Source: an uncultured Christensenellaceae bacterium (GTDB taxonomy: Bacteria > Bacillota > Clostridia > Christensenellales > Borkfalkiaceae). From it: 64,000 bases of DNA. The notes beneath the pieces were generated by a model, which was not told where the DNA came from, made no database searches, and worked only from the letters and a program-made list of their open reading frames with translations. Location: positions 248,001-312,000 of the forward strand of contig CAJUKK010000001.1 in assembly GCA_910586985.1 (NCBI GenBank), given 5' to 3'. The position numbers and the translations under genes were made by a program. Positions 36,257 through 44,626 of this stretch are shown one piece after another. Position 1 is the stretch's first letter; each line of letters starts with the position of its first letter.

Positions 36257-39200
36257 GTGAGAAAAATTGTGCGTAAAGAGAATTGGTCAATTATTTTAAT
36301 TGCTGTTCTTATGCTTTGTACAATGCTTTTGGGAATATTTACATTATTGCCTGAAAAAGAAAATAAGGCCGCCGCTGCAGGCGAGACTTCTAATTTGGCT
36401 TTAAGTGTCGATAAGGTGAAGGTTGTACCCGGTGTAGATTCGGAATTTCTTCTCACTGTAACAATGTCAACTACCCGCGCGGGTTGCATTTGGTTTGCAA
36501 TGGATATGACGATCGGCGTTTTAAATGCCGACGGTACGGCATTTGACGTTGAAGCGGCTAAAGGACTTGCTGTAAAAGTGAATAGTCGTAATAAATTGCA
36601 AATCAATTATGGGGATTTGCCTGAATACGATTATATGACTACGGCATCAAATGATAAACTTGCAACAGCCGGTTTTTTCAGATTAGTTATATCTTCGAAC
36701 GGCGATTATAAAGACGGTAGCGAAGAAGTAACGGTTCAGGTACCTATAACGGTAGCGGGGGATACTGCGGCGCATTCCGTAACGTTCGGTGTTTTACAGG
36801 CAGGCGGCAGTTTTACGAACAGCGATGCTTATGCTTTGGGACAGATGGGACCTACCGATAAGCCTGCGGCGAAGGGAACTTATGACGGGTTAATTGCGGT
36901 GCAGACCGCTACCGTAAATATCGGAAACGGAAACACTGTCGGCGAGCTTGAAAGCGTCAGCGTCGGTCACGGTACTGCCAATAGTCCTCTTACGCTTTCA
37001 GAAAACATGTCTTTTACAAGTACGAGCGAGAATGCGACGAATTTTAAAGTTAAGCCTACGCTTTCTGCAGCGTCTACGGGTGCGACAATCAAAGTCGGTA
37101 CCACCAATCCCGCAACGGGGAACTCCGTAGCCAGCGGTACGGAGGCGACGGTTGCTTTGAATACGTCTACGGGAATTACCGATATTTATATTACCGTTAT
37201 TCCCGAAGCGGGCGGTGATGGGAAAACTTGGGCAATAAAAGTTACAAGCGGCTATGTGCGGATCAGTTCTGTAGCCGTAACGTCTAATTCCACGTCGGGC
37301 GCGACAAAAAACGGACTTGCATCGGCTTTTAACAAGGAAACGGAAAGTTATACGATAAACGTGCCGAGCGATGCAACTTCTGTGTCGATTACGCCGCGTG
37401 TTGCGGGCGGTTACGGAATCAAATCTGCAATTGCAGTCGGTAAAACGGGGTGTACCGCTGCTAATACTGTGAATAGTGAATCGGCTTTAACGGTTACCGA
37501 TTTTCATAATAACGATAAAGTAACGTTAACTGCGACCGCTGCGGACGGAACGGCGCAAAAAACTTATACGTTTACCTTTCAGATTTTCAGCGCAGATACC
37601 ACTATTGCAAGTTTTACGGCAGTAGACGATGGCGGCAACACTTTAAATAGCGACAGTACGCAGGCAGGCGATTTTTACTTTACGTTGCCTCCGACTTCGG
37701 CGAATCCTCAGTGTAATTTTGTGATTGCGGCGACGGATTCGGGCGCGACGGTTCAGGTGGACGGAAAAGCGTATGACCGCAATGCGAAATTTGCGGTAGG
37801 GGCGCACTCCGTAAAGGTAACTGCTCCTGCCGGCAACAGTAAAACTTATTCCGTAAACGTTGTGCGCGGAGCTGTCGATTCGGTTAAATTCAGTTCTCTT
37901 GAATATTATTTTGAGGGCGAAACGCCCGAAGATGTATTCGCATCGGCGAATTACAATCCCGCGAGTAATACCTTTACAAAAACATACACGTTAAGTTCTA
38001 CCTACAATGTGGGCAAATCTATTTATATCAGAGGAGAATTGCCCATAGGAGTAACGGTCGGTTCGCAAGTCGGACTTACCAAAGAGGACGACGCATATAA
38101 GGGTACGTTAAAATTCGGAAAAAACGAATTCAGAATCAATCTGACCGACGGCGGCTCGCGCGTAGTTAGTTATATTTTTATCGTTAATCTGTTAGAGGAT
38201 AAAAACGGAATTGAAAATATCGCGATTACTTCCGACGGGACTGCGTTAAGCGGATTCACTTTTAACAAAGCGACCGGACATTATGATCTGGAAATACCTT
38301 ATACAATGGTTTCGCTTTCGTTTTTGATTACGACGGACGGAAATTACACGCGCGTATATACTGAGCGCGGCGGCCTTTGCGATAAAGGTACGCAGGCCAT
38401 GACGCATACGTTTACGCGTAGATTTGAAGAGGGAGATAATCAGGTTTCTATCCGAGCGGTGAAAAACGGAGAAGAAACTGACGAAACGGGCGCAAAATAT
38501 ACCTTTACGATTAAGCGTAAGGAAGTGGAGCGCATAAATACTCTGACGGATTTAGTGGTTAAAGTCGGGGGTACAATCGTTGATTTAACGCCTGAATTTA
38601 ACGAGAATATTGAAAAATATTCTATTCAGCTCCCTTCGGACACGCAGAGCGCTATCGTTGATCTTCAGGCTACGGCAAAAGGTTTATATGCCGATGTAGC
38701 AGGCACGGGTACACACGATATCAGTTTCGGTAGCGGTGTCGCAACGGTTGTTCTTCCGATCACGGTTACGGCGCAGGACGGCACGAAAAAGATATATCAG
38801 GTTGCTATTACAAGAGAGGAGATAAAACTCGACGGTAATTTTGACGTGAAAAACATTGAGATTATCGGTAGTGATACCGAAACGTATTTTCAGTCTTTTT
38901 CTGCGGCAACGTATAATTATGAGATTACGGTACCTTATGCGGTACAGACTGCCTCAATTTCCGTAACGACTATATCCGCAAGCGCAACGGTCAGCGGAGC
39001 GGGTGTTAAAACCCTTAACGAGGGCGAGAACGTATTTGAAGTTTACGCGATTGCAGAAGACGGTTCGAACAGCAACGGCGCCGTAAAGTACGTCTTTAAA
39101 ATCACGCGTGAAATGCGTATCACGGAGATTTATCTTTCGGACATTTCCATCAACAATGCTACGGTGGAGGGGTTCCAAAAAGAGGTTTATACGTACGAGA

Positions 39201-40876
39201 GTCGTTTTGATCGTTTTACGGATAAAGTTGTTTTGAATGCAACGGCAGATGATTCTCGCGCGACGATTACCGTTAGTAAGGGCGGTGAAACGCTTGCCGA
39301 GGCGGTCGGTTACGTCAGCGTGGACAACCTTGCCTTGGGCGCAGAGGGGACGACTACGACGATTACAATTACGGTAGCTCTTGACGGTACGATCAGACCT
39401 TATACGGTGCGTATTGTGCGTGCGTCCGAGCGTCCTTTCCTGACTTTTCTCGACGTAGGAAATTTCCCGATTTTCGATAATCAGGACTGTGCCGGCACAC
39501 CGATTGACGGTACAAAAGAAGAGATTGTCTCCGTATTGCAAAATTTCTATGTTCAGGCAACAACGGACAGCGGAGTCATTTCAATAGAAGCTCATTCCAG
39601 CGATCCGGCATCAAGCATGCGCCTTGCGCTGAACCGCACCAGTCTTGAAAAAACAGGTGATAATATTTGGTCGTTGGATCTGGAAGAATTATTCTCAGCC
39701 GAAGGTGAAAAACGCATTCAGGTTTCTATCTATCCTGCAAACGGACGCGTTGTGACTTACGAAATTTATTTTACGGCGCTTTCAAGTAATACGGATGCAA
39801 ATATTACAATCAATGAGATCGAAGATTTTAATGCAAATTATAATCTTACGGGACTTGTGTTCGGCGCTTATAACGTTGGTTATAAAGTGGATAAATTGAC
39901 TTTAGACGTTGCGTTTATTCTTGCACAGGAATATATGGAAGAGGGCACGTATCAGTTTATCCGTCAGTATAATGACACCGATAAATTGGTTTTAAATGAG
40001 TACGGAACTGCGCTTAAAGAGATTTCACTAGATTTCGGCGAAAATATTCTTCTTGTTAACTTGCGTTCGAGCGATATGCGAGCAACGCGTACGGTTGTTA
40101 TAATCGTAAACCGCGCTCGTGCCGACTTTGACAGTTTGACGATTGCCGAGATCGAACAGTTTGAATCCGATTATATGACTTCGGACAAGGATGCCAAAAC
40201 ATATAGCGCAGTGTATACTGTTGCCAATGATGTGAAATCTTTGACGATCAGTGTTAAGGTCGCGGACGGTTTACTTGCTAAAGTTGAGGGCGGTGAGGAG
40301 TTGCAGGTAGGCTTGAATGAGATCGTTATTAAGCTGTATGCCGTTTCGGGAACTGCCAATTCGTCTTTGGCTGAAAATTCCGAGGGGGGGGGTATAGATG
40401 GAGAAAACGAGGATAATTTCTTAAAGATTGTTCGTTTGAACGTGTATCGCGAAGAGGCGGAAGAAAATGCCGCGTTGATTTGGATGATACTGTTCTTTAT
40501 CCTCTTAGTGTTTGCGATTATTGAATTGCTTGTAATTATCTTTATTCCGAAAAGGAAGAAAAAGAGAACGACGCTTAGAAATTCGCACAACATTGTTATT
40601 TCTCAGTTGCCGCAGATTGCTCAGCAGCCTATGTATCAGCAACCGATCTTGCAACAGCCGATGCAACCGATGTATCCTCAACAGCCTATGTATCAACAAC
40701 CGATACAGCCTGTATATCCTCAGCAACCGATTGTGCAACAGCCGCCTCAGCAACCCCAGCAGCCGAGCGGAAAAAATCCTGTAAATATTGAAGTGCACAT
40801 TGCAAGCGACGGACAGGTGACTACGTTCGACGGAAACGGTAATCCGATTAATACCAATCAGGACAAAAAGAAGTAA
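36257..40876 (+). CDS. Membrane-anchored multi-cadherin-like surface protein with cohesin-like N-terminus and Pro/Gln-rich cytoplasmic tail
   Basis: A protein of 1,539 residues starting at GTG, eight bases after AAGGAG. A signal helix (about 12-31) ends before A-A-A-A-G. Residues about 45-205 form the same cohesin-like beta sandwich as in the preceding protein, with a shared N-Y-G-D or D-Y-G-D turn and a T-F-G-V strand. About 11 units of 90-130 residues follow, resembling the cadherin-like beta-sandwich family (F-N-x-x-x-x-x-Y-x-I-x-V-P, then D-G-x-x-x-x-Y-x-I-x-I). A helix near 1405-1430 and an R-K-K-K-R stop-transfer signal anchor it. The remaining roughly 103 residues inside the cell are rich in Q-Q-P-M-Y and Q-Q-P repeats. 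It lies 75 bases after the adaptor gene, so co-expression is likely, and it ends at a strong terminator. A receptor or anchoring-scaffold role is inferred. Confidence 0.82.
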   Translation: MRKIVRKENWSIILIAVLMLCTMLLGIFTLLPEKENKAAAAGETSNLALSVDKVKVVPGVDSEFLLTVTMSTTRAGCIWFAMDMTIGVLNADGTAFDVEAAKGLAVKVNSRNKLQINYGDLPEYDYMTTASNDKLATAGFFRLVISSNGDYKDGSEEVTVQVPITVAGDTAAHSVTFGVLQAGGSFTNSDAYALGQMGPTDKPAAKGTYDGLIAVQTATVNIGNGNTVGELESVSVGHGTANSPLTLSENMSFTSTSENATNFKVKPTLSAASTGATIKVGTTNPATGNSVASGTEATVALNTSTGITDIYITVIPEAGGDGKTWAIKVTSGYVRISSVAVTSNSTSGATKNGLASAFNKETESYTINVPSDATSVSITPRVAGGYGIKSAIAVGKTGCTAANTVNSESALTVTDFHNNDKVTLTATAADGTAQKTYTFTFQIFSADTTIASFTAVDDGGNTLNSDSTQAGDFYFTLPPTSANPQCNFVIAATDSGATVQVDGKAYDRNAKFAVGAHSVKVTAPAGNSKTYSVNVVRGAVDSVKFSSLEYYFEGETPEDVFASANYNPASNTFTKTYTLSSTYNVGKSIYIRGELPIGVTVGSQVGLTKEDDAYKGTLKFGKNEFRINLTDGGSRVVSYIFIVNLLEDKNGIENIAITSDGTALSGFTFNKATGHYDLEIPYTMVSLSFLITTDGNYTRVYTERGGLCDKGTQAMTHTFTRRFEEGDNQVSIRAVKNGEETDETGAKYTFTIKRKEVERINTLTDLVVKVGGTIVDLTPEFNENIEKYSIQLPSDTQSAIVDLQATAKGLYADVAGTGTHDISFGSGVATVVLPITVTAQDGTKKIYQVAITREEIKLDGNFDVKNIEIIGSDTETYFQSFSAATYNYEITVPYAVQTASISVTTISASATVSGAGVKTLNEGENVFEVYAIAEDGSNSNGAVKYVFKITREMRITEIYLSDISINNATVEGFQKEVYTYESRFDRFTDKVVLNATADDSRATITVSKGGETLAEAVGYVSVDNLALGAEGTTTTITITVALDGTIRPYTVRIVRASERPFLTFLDVGNFPIFDNQDCAGTPIDGTKEEIVSVLQNFYVQATTDSGVISIEAHSSDPASSMRLALNRTSLEKTGDNIWSLDLEELFSAEGEKRIQVSIYPANGRVVTYEIYFTALSSNTDANITINEIEDFNANYNLTGLVFGAYNVGYKVDKLTLDVAFILAQEYMEEGTYQFIRQYNDTDKLVLNEYGTALKEISLDFGENILLVNLRSSDMRATRTVVIIVNRARADFDSLTIAEIEQFESDYMTSDKDAKTYSAVYTVANDVKSLTISVKVADGLLAKVEGGEELQVGLNEIVIKLYAVSGTANSSLAENSEGGGIDGENEDNFLKIVRLNVYREEAEENAALIWMILFFILLVFAIIELLVIIFIPKRKKKRTTLRNSHNIVISQLPQIAQQPMYQQPILQQPMQPMYPQQPMYQQPIQPVYPQQPIVQQPPQQPQQPSGKNPVNIEVHIASDGQVTTFDGNGNPINTNQDKKK

Positions 40877-40882
40877 TTATTT

Positions 40883-40918
40883 AAAAAAGACCCTCAGGTG
40901 TTTTAGGGGGTCTTTTTT
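40883..40918 (+). terminator. Rho-independent terminator of the surface-protein block
   Basis: A-rich arm with GACCC pairs with GGGTC and a T6 run. The core stem is 40883-40893 with 40908-40918, extended by two further pairs, and lies eight bases after the stop. Confidence 0.9.
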
Positions 40919-40947
40919 AAAACTGTTAAAAATACATTTTAATTTTC

Positions 40948-40976
40948 TTGACTGTAAGATCAAAATATGATATAAT
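40948..40976 (+). promoter_or_regulatory. Sigma-A promoter of the SPFH gene
   Basis: TTGACT (40948-40953), 17 bases, TATAAT (40971-40976). ATGATA (40967-40972) and TATCAT (40982-40987) form an inverted repeat across the -10 and start site, which could serve as an operator. Confidence 0.85.
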
Positions 40977-41014
40977 AATGGTATCATTTTAATATCATAT
41001 CGGAGGTAAATAAG

Positions 41015-41971
41015 ATGAAAGAAGAAAAGGGCACTGTGCGTGAACTGAACAGGATCGATGAGAAAAGCGCGCACGAAATTAACGGTTGGTTGATGGTTGG
41101 TCTTTTATTGATTTTTTTGATTGGAGCCATCGTTTGTTTTGCGATCGGTATTTCCGCATCCAACGGCTTTTATGCGGAAGAATTGACCGCGCTTATATTT
41201 GTCGGGGTGGCATTGCTGATTGTATCTTTTATCGCGCTTGGCGGATTTCGTCTGTTGCGTCCGAATGAGGCGTACGTATTAACGCTCTTCGGTAAATATT
41301 ACGGAACAATTAAGCGTGACGGATTCTTTTGGGTAAATCCGTTTTGCTCGGCTGTTAATCCCGCGCGCGTTGTGGGCGTTTCGAAAAAGCTCTCTTTAAA
41401 AGCAATGACGCTTAATAACGAAAAACAGAAAGTTAACGATGAAGAGGGAAACCCGATCGAAATCTCAGTTGTTGTAATCTGGCGAATTGTTAATACTTCA
41501 CGTGCGGTTTTCAATGTCGACAATTATATGGCTTATATTTCTACGCAGTGCGATGCCGCAATTCGTCAGGTAGCAAGGCAGTATCCTTACGACGTTTCGA
41601 CGAACGGAGATGAAAAATCGCTGCGAGGAAGCGCTCAGGAAGTTGCCGACATACTTCGTAACGAGATACAGATGCGCGTAGACATGGCGGGGATTGAGAT
41701 CATTGAGGCACGTATCTCTCACCTTGCCTATGCGCCCGAAATTGCCGCCGCTATGCTTCAACGGCAGCAAGCTTCGGCAATTATCGCCGCTCGCCAAAAG
41801 ATTGTGGAAGGGGCTGTTTCGATGGTTCAGATGGCGCTCGATAAGCTTTCGAGCGAAAATATTGTTGAGCTTGACGATGAGCGCAAAGCGCAGATGGTAT
41901 CTAATTTGCTTGTGGTGCTTTGCGGAAATAAAGACGCGCAGCCGATTGTAAACAGCGGAACAATCTATTGA
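41015..41971 (+). CDS. SPFH/Band-7 domain membrane protein
   Basis: A protein of 318 residues. Two transmembrane helices near the N-terminus (about 26-48 and 57-80) precede an SPFH domain (about 85-270). That domain shows the typical L-x-P-N-E-A-Y-V-L-T-L-F-G-K-Y start, an I-x-V-V-V-I-W-R-I core and the A-x-I-S-H-L-A-Y-A-P-E-I-A segment before an Ala/Gln-rich helix. SPFH proteins form membrane scaffolds related to flotillins; no specific substrate can be read. GGAGG lies eight bases before the ATG. It is followed by a small Arc-like gene, a pairing I recall from other Clostridia. Flotillin proper differs in length and in its coiled coil. Confidence 0.88.
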   Translation: MKEEKGTVRELNRIDEKSAHEINGWLMVGLLLIFLIGAIVCFAIGISASNGFYAEELTALIFVGVALLIVSFIALGGFRLLRPNEAYVLTLFGKYYGTIKRDGFFWVNPFCSAVNPARVVGVSKKLSLKAMTLNNEKQKVNDEEGNPIEISVVVIWRIVNTSRAVFNVDNYMAYISTQCDAAIRQVARQYPYDVSTNGDEKSLRGSAQEVADILRNEIQMRVDMAGIEIIEARISHLAYAPEIAAAMLQRQQASAIIAARQKIVEGAVSMVQMALDKLSSENIVELDDERKAQMVSNLLVVLCGNKDAQPIVNSGTIY

Positions 41972-42035
41972 GGCTAACGTTTGTCTGTTACGGTTCGTAA
42001 ATAAATTATTTTATTTTTTCGGGAGGAGACGAGGC

Positions 42036-42224
42036 GTGAAAGAAGAGAAAAATAATAATATTAAAAAACAAATTCCGCTTCGTCTTTCGCCGAAGTTATA
42101 TGCCGATATTATGGCGTGGGCGGAGGACGATTTTCGTTCGTTAAACGGACAGATTGAATATCTTTTAACGGAGTGCGTAAAGAGACGCAAATCGGAATCT
42201 CCGATAAAGAAAGATACTGATTAA
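42036..42224 (+). CDS. Arc-like ribbon-helix-helix small protein
   Basis: A 62-residue basic protein beginning at GTG, seven bases after GGGAGGAG. The K-x-Q-I-P-L-R-L-S-P-K-L-Y strand and the two helices with N-G-Q-I-E-Y-L-L fit the Arc/MetJ ribbon-helix-helix fold, a dimeric DNA-binding domain. It sits 64 bases after the SPFH gene with no terminator between, so it is probably cotranscribed. It could regulate the SPFH promoter, whose start region carries an inverted repeat. No toxin partner is evident. Confidence 0.75.
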   Translation: MKEEKNNNIKKQIPLRLSPKLYADIMAWAEDDFRSLNGQIEYLLTECVKRRKSESPIKKDTD

Positions 42225-42241
42225 AAATATTGTTGAGGGTC

Positions 42242-42270
42242 TTGACAATATTTTATAAATATTATAAAAT
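42242..42270 (+). promoter_or_regulatory. Sigma-A promoter of the unknown membrane protein gene
   Basis: Perfect TTGACA (42242-42247), 17 bases, TAAAAT (42265-42270). A start of transcription near 42277 would leave only about seven bases before the ATG at 42284. Confidence 0.7.
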
Positions 42271-42283
42271 AGTATTAAGAAAT

Positions 42284-42997
42284 ATGACGTTTGAAGAATA
42301 TACGAACAGTAGCGCATTTGCTAACGAGACGCGAGATACAGGCAAAAGACAAAAGCGAAACAGGCGGATTTCGCTCGTTATTAGCGTTATTAAGTTTGTG
42401 TTGTGTCTTTCTTTTTTTATTTTTGAACTTTTACCCGAGGAATGGTTGCCTGTTGATTCTGCAATAGAAGATGTATTATTATTTTCATTGGTACTTGCCG
42501 CGCTTTTACTCGGTGTCCCGTTTCAATTGTATGTGCGCTACAATACATTGCCGGCAGTTACCGAAAATTTTTTTGCGGCAAAACTTATTTTTATACGTGA
42601 AGCAATGCGCGGGCGTTGGGATGAGTTTGTTCATAGAAACGTTCTTGAGGTTCGGATTTCCATTCAAACGGTAAATAATGAATATGTAAACAAATTATCC
42701 CTGCTGAGTATGCATGGTGAAATTTTGCTTGATATTGCATCATGGAAAGGGCGAGGCGGAACTGCTGAATTTATTGACGCTGTGTTAATCGGAATGTTAG
42801 AGTATGCGACGGATAGATATGGGAGAGCTGATGCTTTGCGTTATGTTAATTTGCAAATATATCTTAACGGCGTTCCGATGCAGAAAAAGCCTTCGCCATA
42901 CGGCGGTATCTTTTTTATGAGCAAGGGGAAATGGTCAATCAAAGGTAAGAATGCAATAAGAAGATTGCAAAAATACAAGATTAAGTATAATTTGTGA
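42284..42997 (+). CDS. Hypothetical two-helix membrane protein
   Basis: A protein of 237 residues that I do not recognise. A charged N-terminus (K-R-Q-K-R-N-R-R) is followed by two hydrophobic helices (about 33-55 and 66-88) and a soluble C-terminal domain of about 145 residues. The start at 42284 is preferred because an open frame extending back to 42230 would run through the -35 and -10 boxes. No ribosome binding site is visible, so the message may be nearly leaderless. The gene lies between the Arc-like gene and the ABC operon, with its own promoter. Confidence 0.6.
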   Translation: MTFEEYTNSSAFANETRDTGKRQKRNRRISLVISVIKFVLCLSFFIFELLPEEWLPVDSAIEDVLLFSLVLAALLLGVPFQLYVRYNTLPAVTENFFAAKLIFIREAMRGRWDEFVHRNVLEVRISIQTVNNEYVNKLSLLSMHGEILLDIASWKGRGGTAEFIDAVLIGMLEYATDRYGRADALRYVNLQIYLNGVPMQKKPSPYGGIFFMSKGKWSIKGKNAIRRLQKYKIKYNL

Positions 42998-43026
42998 TTT
43001 ATACATAGTACTATGTGTAATATAAA
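42998..43026 (+). promoter_or_regulatory. Promoter with palindromic operator in the spacer, ABC transporter operon
   Basis: ACATAGTACTATGT (43003-43016) is a perfect 14-bp palindrome, extended by TTA/TAA to 22 bp with one mismatched pair. It lies between TTTATA (42998-43003) and TATAAA (43021-43026), 17 bases apart. The layout resembles GntR-family (YtrA-type) repressor sites in front of similar ABC operons, but no GntR gene lies in the window. Confidence 0.6.
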
Positions 43027-43046
43027 CAACTAAAAAGGAGAGGAAA

Positions 43047-43862
43047 ATGGACGAAAATCATGCAAATGAATTCAACGATGCGTTTAATGTTCCATCAGCG
43101 GGTCTGTCGGGTACGTCGCTTACAGAACAGCATTACGAGACAGGGTCGGATTCGGTGCAGGACGAAGAGGCTATACTTATATGCCGCGGTTTGGTAAAAA
43201 ACTATTCGCAGTTTCCCGCGCTTGTCAATGTTAATCTCAAAATACGATCGGGCGCAATAGTGGGACTTCTCGGGCCGAACGGTAGCGGAAAATCTACGCT
43301 TATTAAATTGGCAATGGGAATGTTGCAACCTACTGTGGGCGAAATACTTATAGGCGGTAAAAGACCGTGTCCTGCGACGAAAGCGATTACAGCATATTTG
43401 CCTGATGCAAACTATTTGACCAATTGGATGCGCGTTGACCAGCAGATAAAGTACTATGCCGATTTTTTTCCTGATTTTCGTCGCGATCGGGCGGAGCAGA
43501 TGCTCTCGCGTCTTGGAGTCGGATTAAAACAAAAGATTAGTGCGCTGTCTAAAGGGAACAAAGAAAAATTGGGGTTGATTCTCACGATGTCGCGCGATGC
43601 TAAATTATATATTTTAGACGAGCCGATTGCAGGCGTAGACCCTGCGGCGCGTGATTTCATTCTGGATACGATTATGCGGAATAAACCCAAAGATGCTACG
43701 ATATTCCTTTGTACGCATTTAATATCGGATATCGAACCTGTGTTAACGCATGCAATTTTCTTAAATCGCGGGCATATTGCGCTCGACGCCGATGTTGATG
43801 AGATTCGCGCAAAGCAACAGAAGTCGCTCGATCAACTGTTTCGGGAGGTGTACAAATGGTAG
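43047..43862 (+). CDS. ABC transporter ATP-binding protein (YtrB/EcsA-like)
   Basis: A 271-residue ATPase. A variable acidic N-terminus of about 45 residues precedes the domain. Walker A is GPNGSGKST (about 75-83), the signature is L-S-K-G-N-K-E-K-L, Walker B is L-Y-I-L-D-E-P, and the switch His is in C-T-H-L. The LSKG signature and short P-D-A-N-Y Q-loop region fit the ABC-2 exporters of the YtrB group, which act in envelope stress and drug efflux; the substrate is unknown. AAGGAGAGG precedes the ATG. It overlaps the permease gene by seven bases. Confidence 0.88.
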   Translation: MDENHANEFNDAFNVPSAGLSGTSLTEQHYETGSDSVQDEEAILICRGLVKNYSQFPALVNVNLKIRSGAIVGLLGPNGSGKSTLIKLAMGMLQPTVGEILIGGKRPCPATKAITAYLPDANYLTNWMRVDQQIKYYADFFPDFRRDRAEQMLSRLGVGLKQKISALSKGNKEKLGLILTMSRDAKLYILDEPIAGVDPAARDFILDTIMRNKPKDATIFLCTHLISDIEPVLTHAIFLNRGHIALDADVDEIRAKQQKSLDQLFREVYKW

Positions 43863-44623
43863 GAAAGCTTATCAAACACGAGTTAATAGCGATCGGTCGT
43901 GTGTTGGCATTTATTGCAATCGCCGCATTTCTTTTTTCGATTCTCAGCAGATTTTCCATGCATGCGTCAAATGAGAACGGTACGCTCTATATTATCATGA
44001 TCTCATTTTTCACGATGACGATTCTTGCTTTGGATATTGCCGCTTGGGCGCTCTGTTTTGTGCGTTTTGCGAAACCTTTGTTTTCGGGGGAAGGGTATAT
44101 GACCTTTTCTTTGCCTGCAACCCCCTCGCAGATTATATGGTCAAAAATGATTGCAACGTTTATCTCAATGATATTTGCGGCTATTATTTCGATTGTTTGT
44201 CTTTTGATAATATTTTCGGGATTTGGTTCGTATATCTGGGGGGATATAGCTAACTTTTTCGGCGGTTTTTTTGAACATCTCTTTAGTTTTGCCTCATCGT
44301 CGCCTTTGATGATAATCGAGATCGTTCTTTTGGGAATCGTGTCGCTTCCGATGACTCTGTTGTTTAGTTATCTGCTTTTATCATTAGGGCAGTTGTTTAC
44401 GAAATCGAGAAAAAGATGGACGGTACTGCTTTTCTTTGGTAGTGGTTTTGTCATCAATTTGCTGTCGTCATATGTTTTTAATCCGATTTTGATGGCTACA
44501 TCGCAAAACGTATCTCCGCATCTTTCCGTCTGGATAATGATTATATTCTATGCGGCGGTGGATGTAGGCTGTTTCTTTGGCGTTCGTTATATTCTCAGTC
44601 ACAAGCTGAATTTACTTACGTAA
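43856..44623 (+). CDS. ABC-2 type transporter permease
   Basis: A 255-residue membrane protein with about six transmembrane helices and the segment G-E-G-Y-M-T-F-S-L-P between helices 2 and 3. That segment is common in clostridial ABC-2 permeases paired with YtrB-like ATPases. GGGAGG lies inside the ATPase gene. The two proteins should form the transporter in the cytoplasmic membrane, with a homodimeric permease likely because no second permease is present. Confidence 0.85.
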   Translation: MVGKLIKHELIAIGRVLAFIAIAAFLFSILSRFSMHASNENGTLYIIMISFFTMTILALDIAAWALCFVRFAKPLFSGEGYMTFSLPATPSQIIWSKMIATFISMIFAAIISIVCLLIIFSGFGSYIWGDIANFFGGFFEHLFSFASSSPLMIIEIVLLGIVSLPMTLLFSYLLLSLGQLFTKSRKRWTVLLFFGSGFVINLLSSYVFNPILMATSQNVSPHLSVWIMIIFYAAVDVGCFFGVRYILSHKLNLLT

Positions 44624-44626
44624 TAA

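Noticed and set aside
36257..40876. Eukaryote-type cadherin
   Set aside because: The units match the bacterial cadherin-like beta-sandwich pattern and lack the calcium-binding DRE/DXNDN motifs of true cadherins.
41015..42224. Toxin-antitoxin module from the Arc-like gene and its neighbours
   Set aside because: The SPFH protein and the two-helix membrane protein do not resemble known toxins, and the genes have separate promoters.
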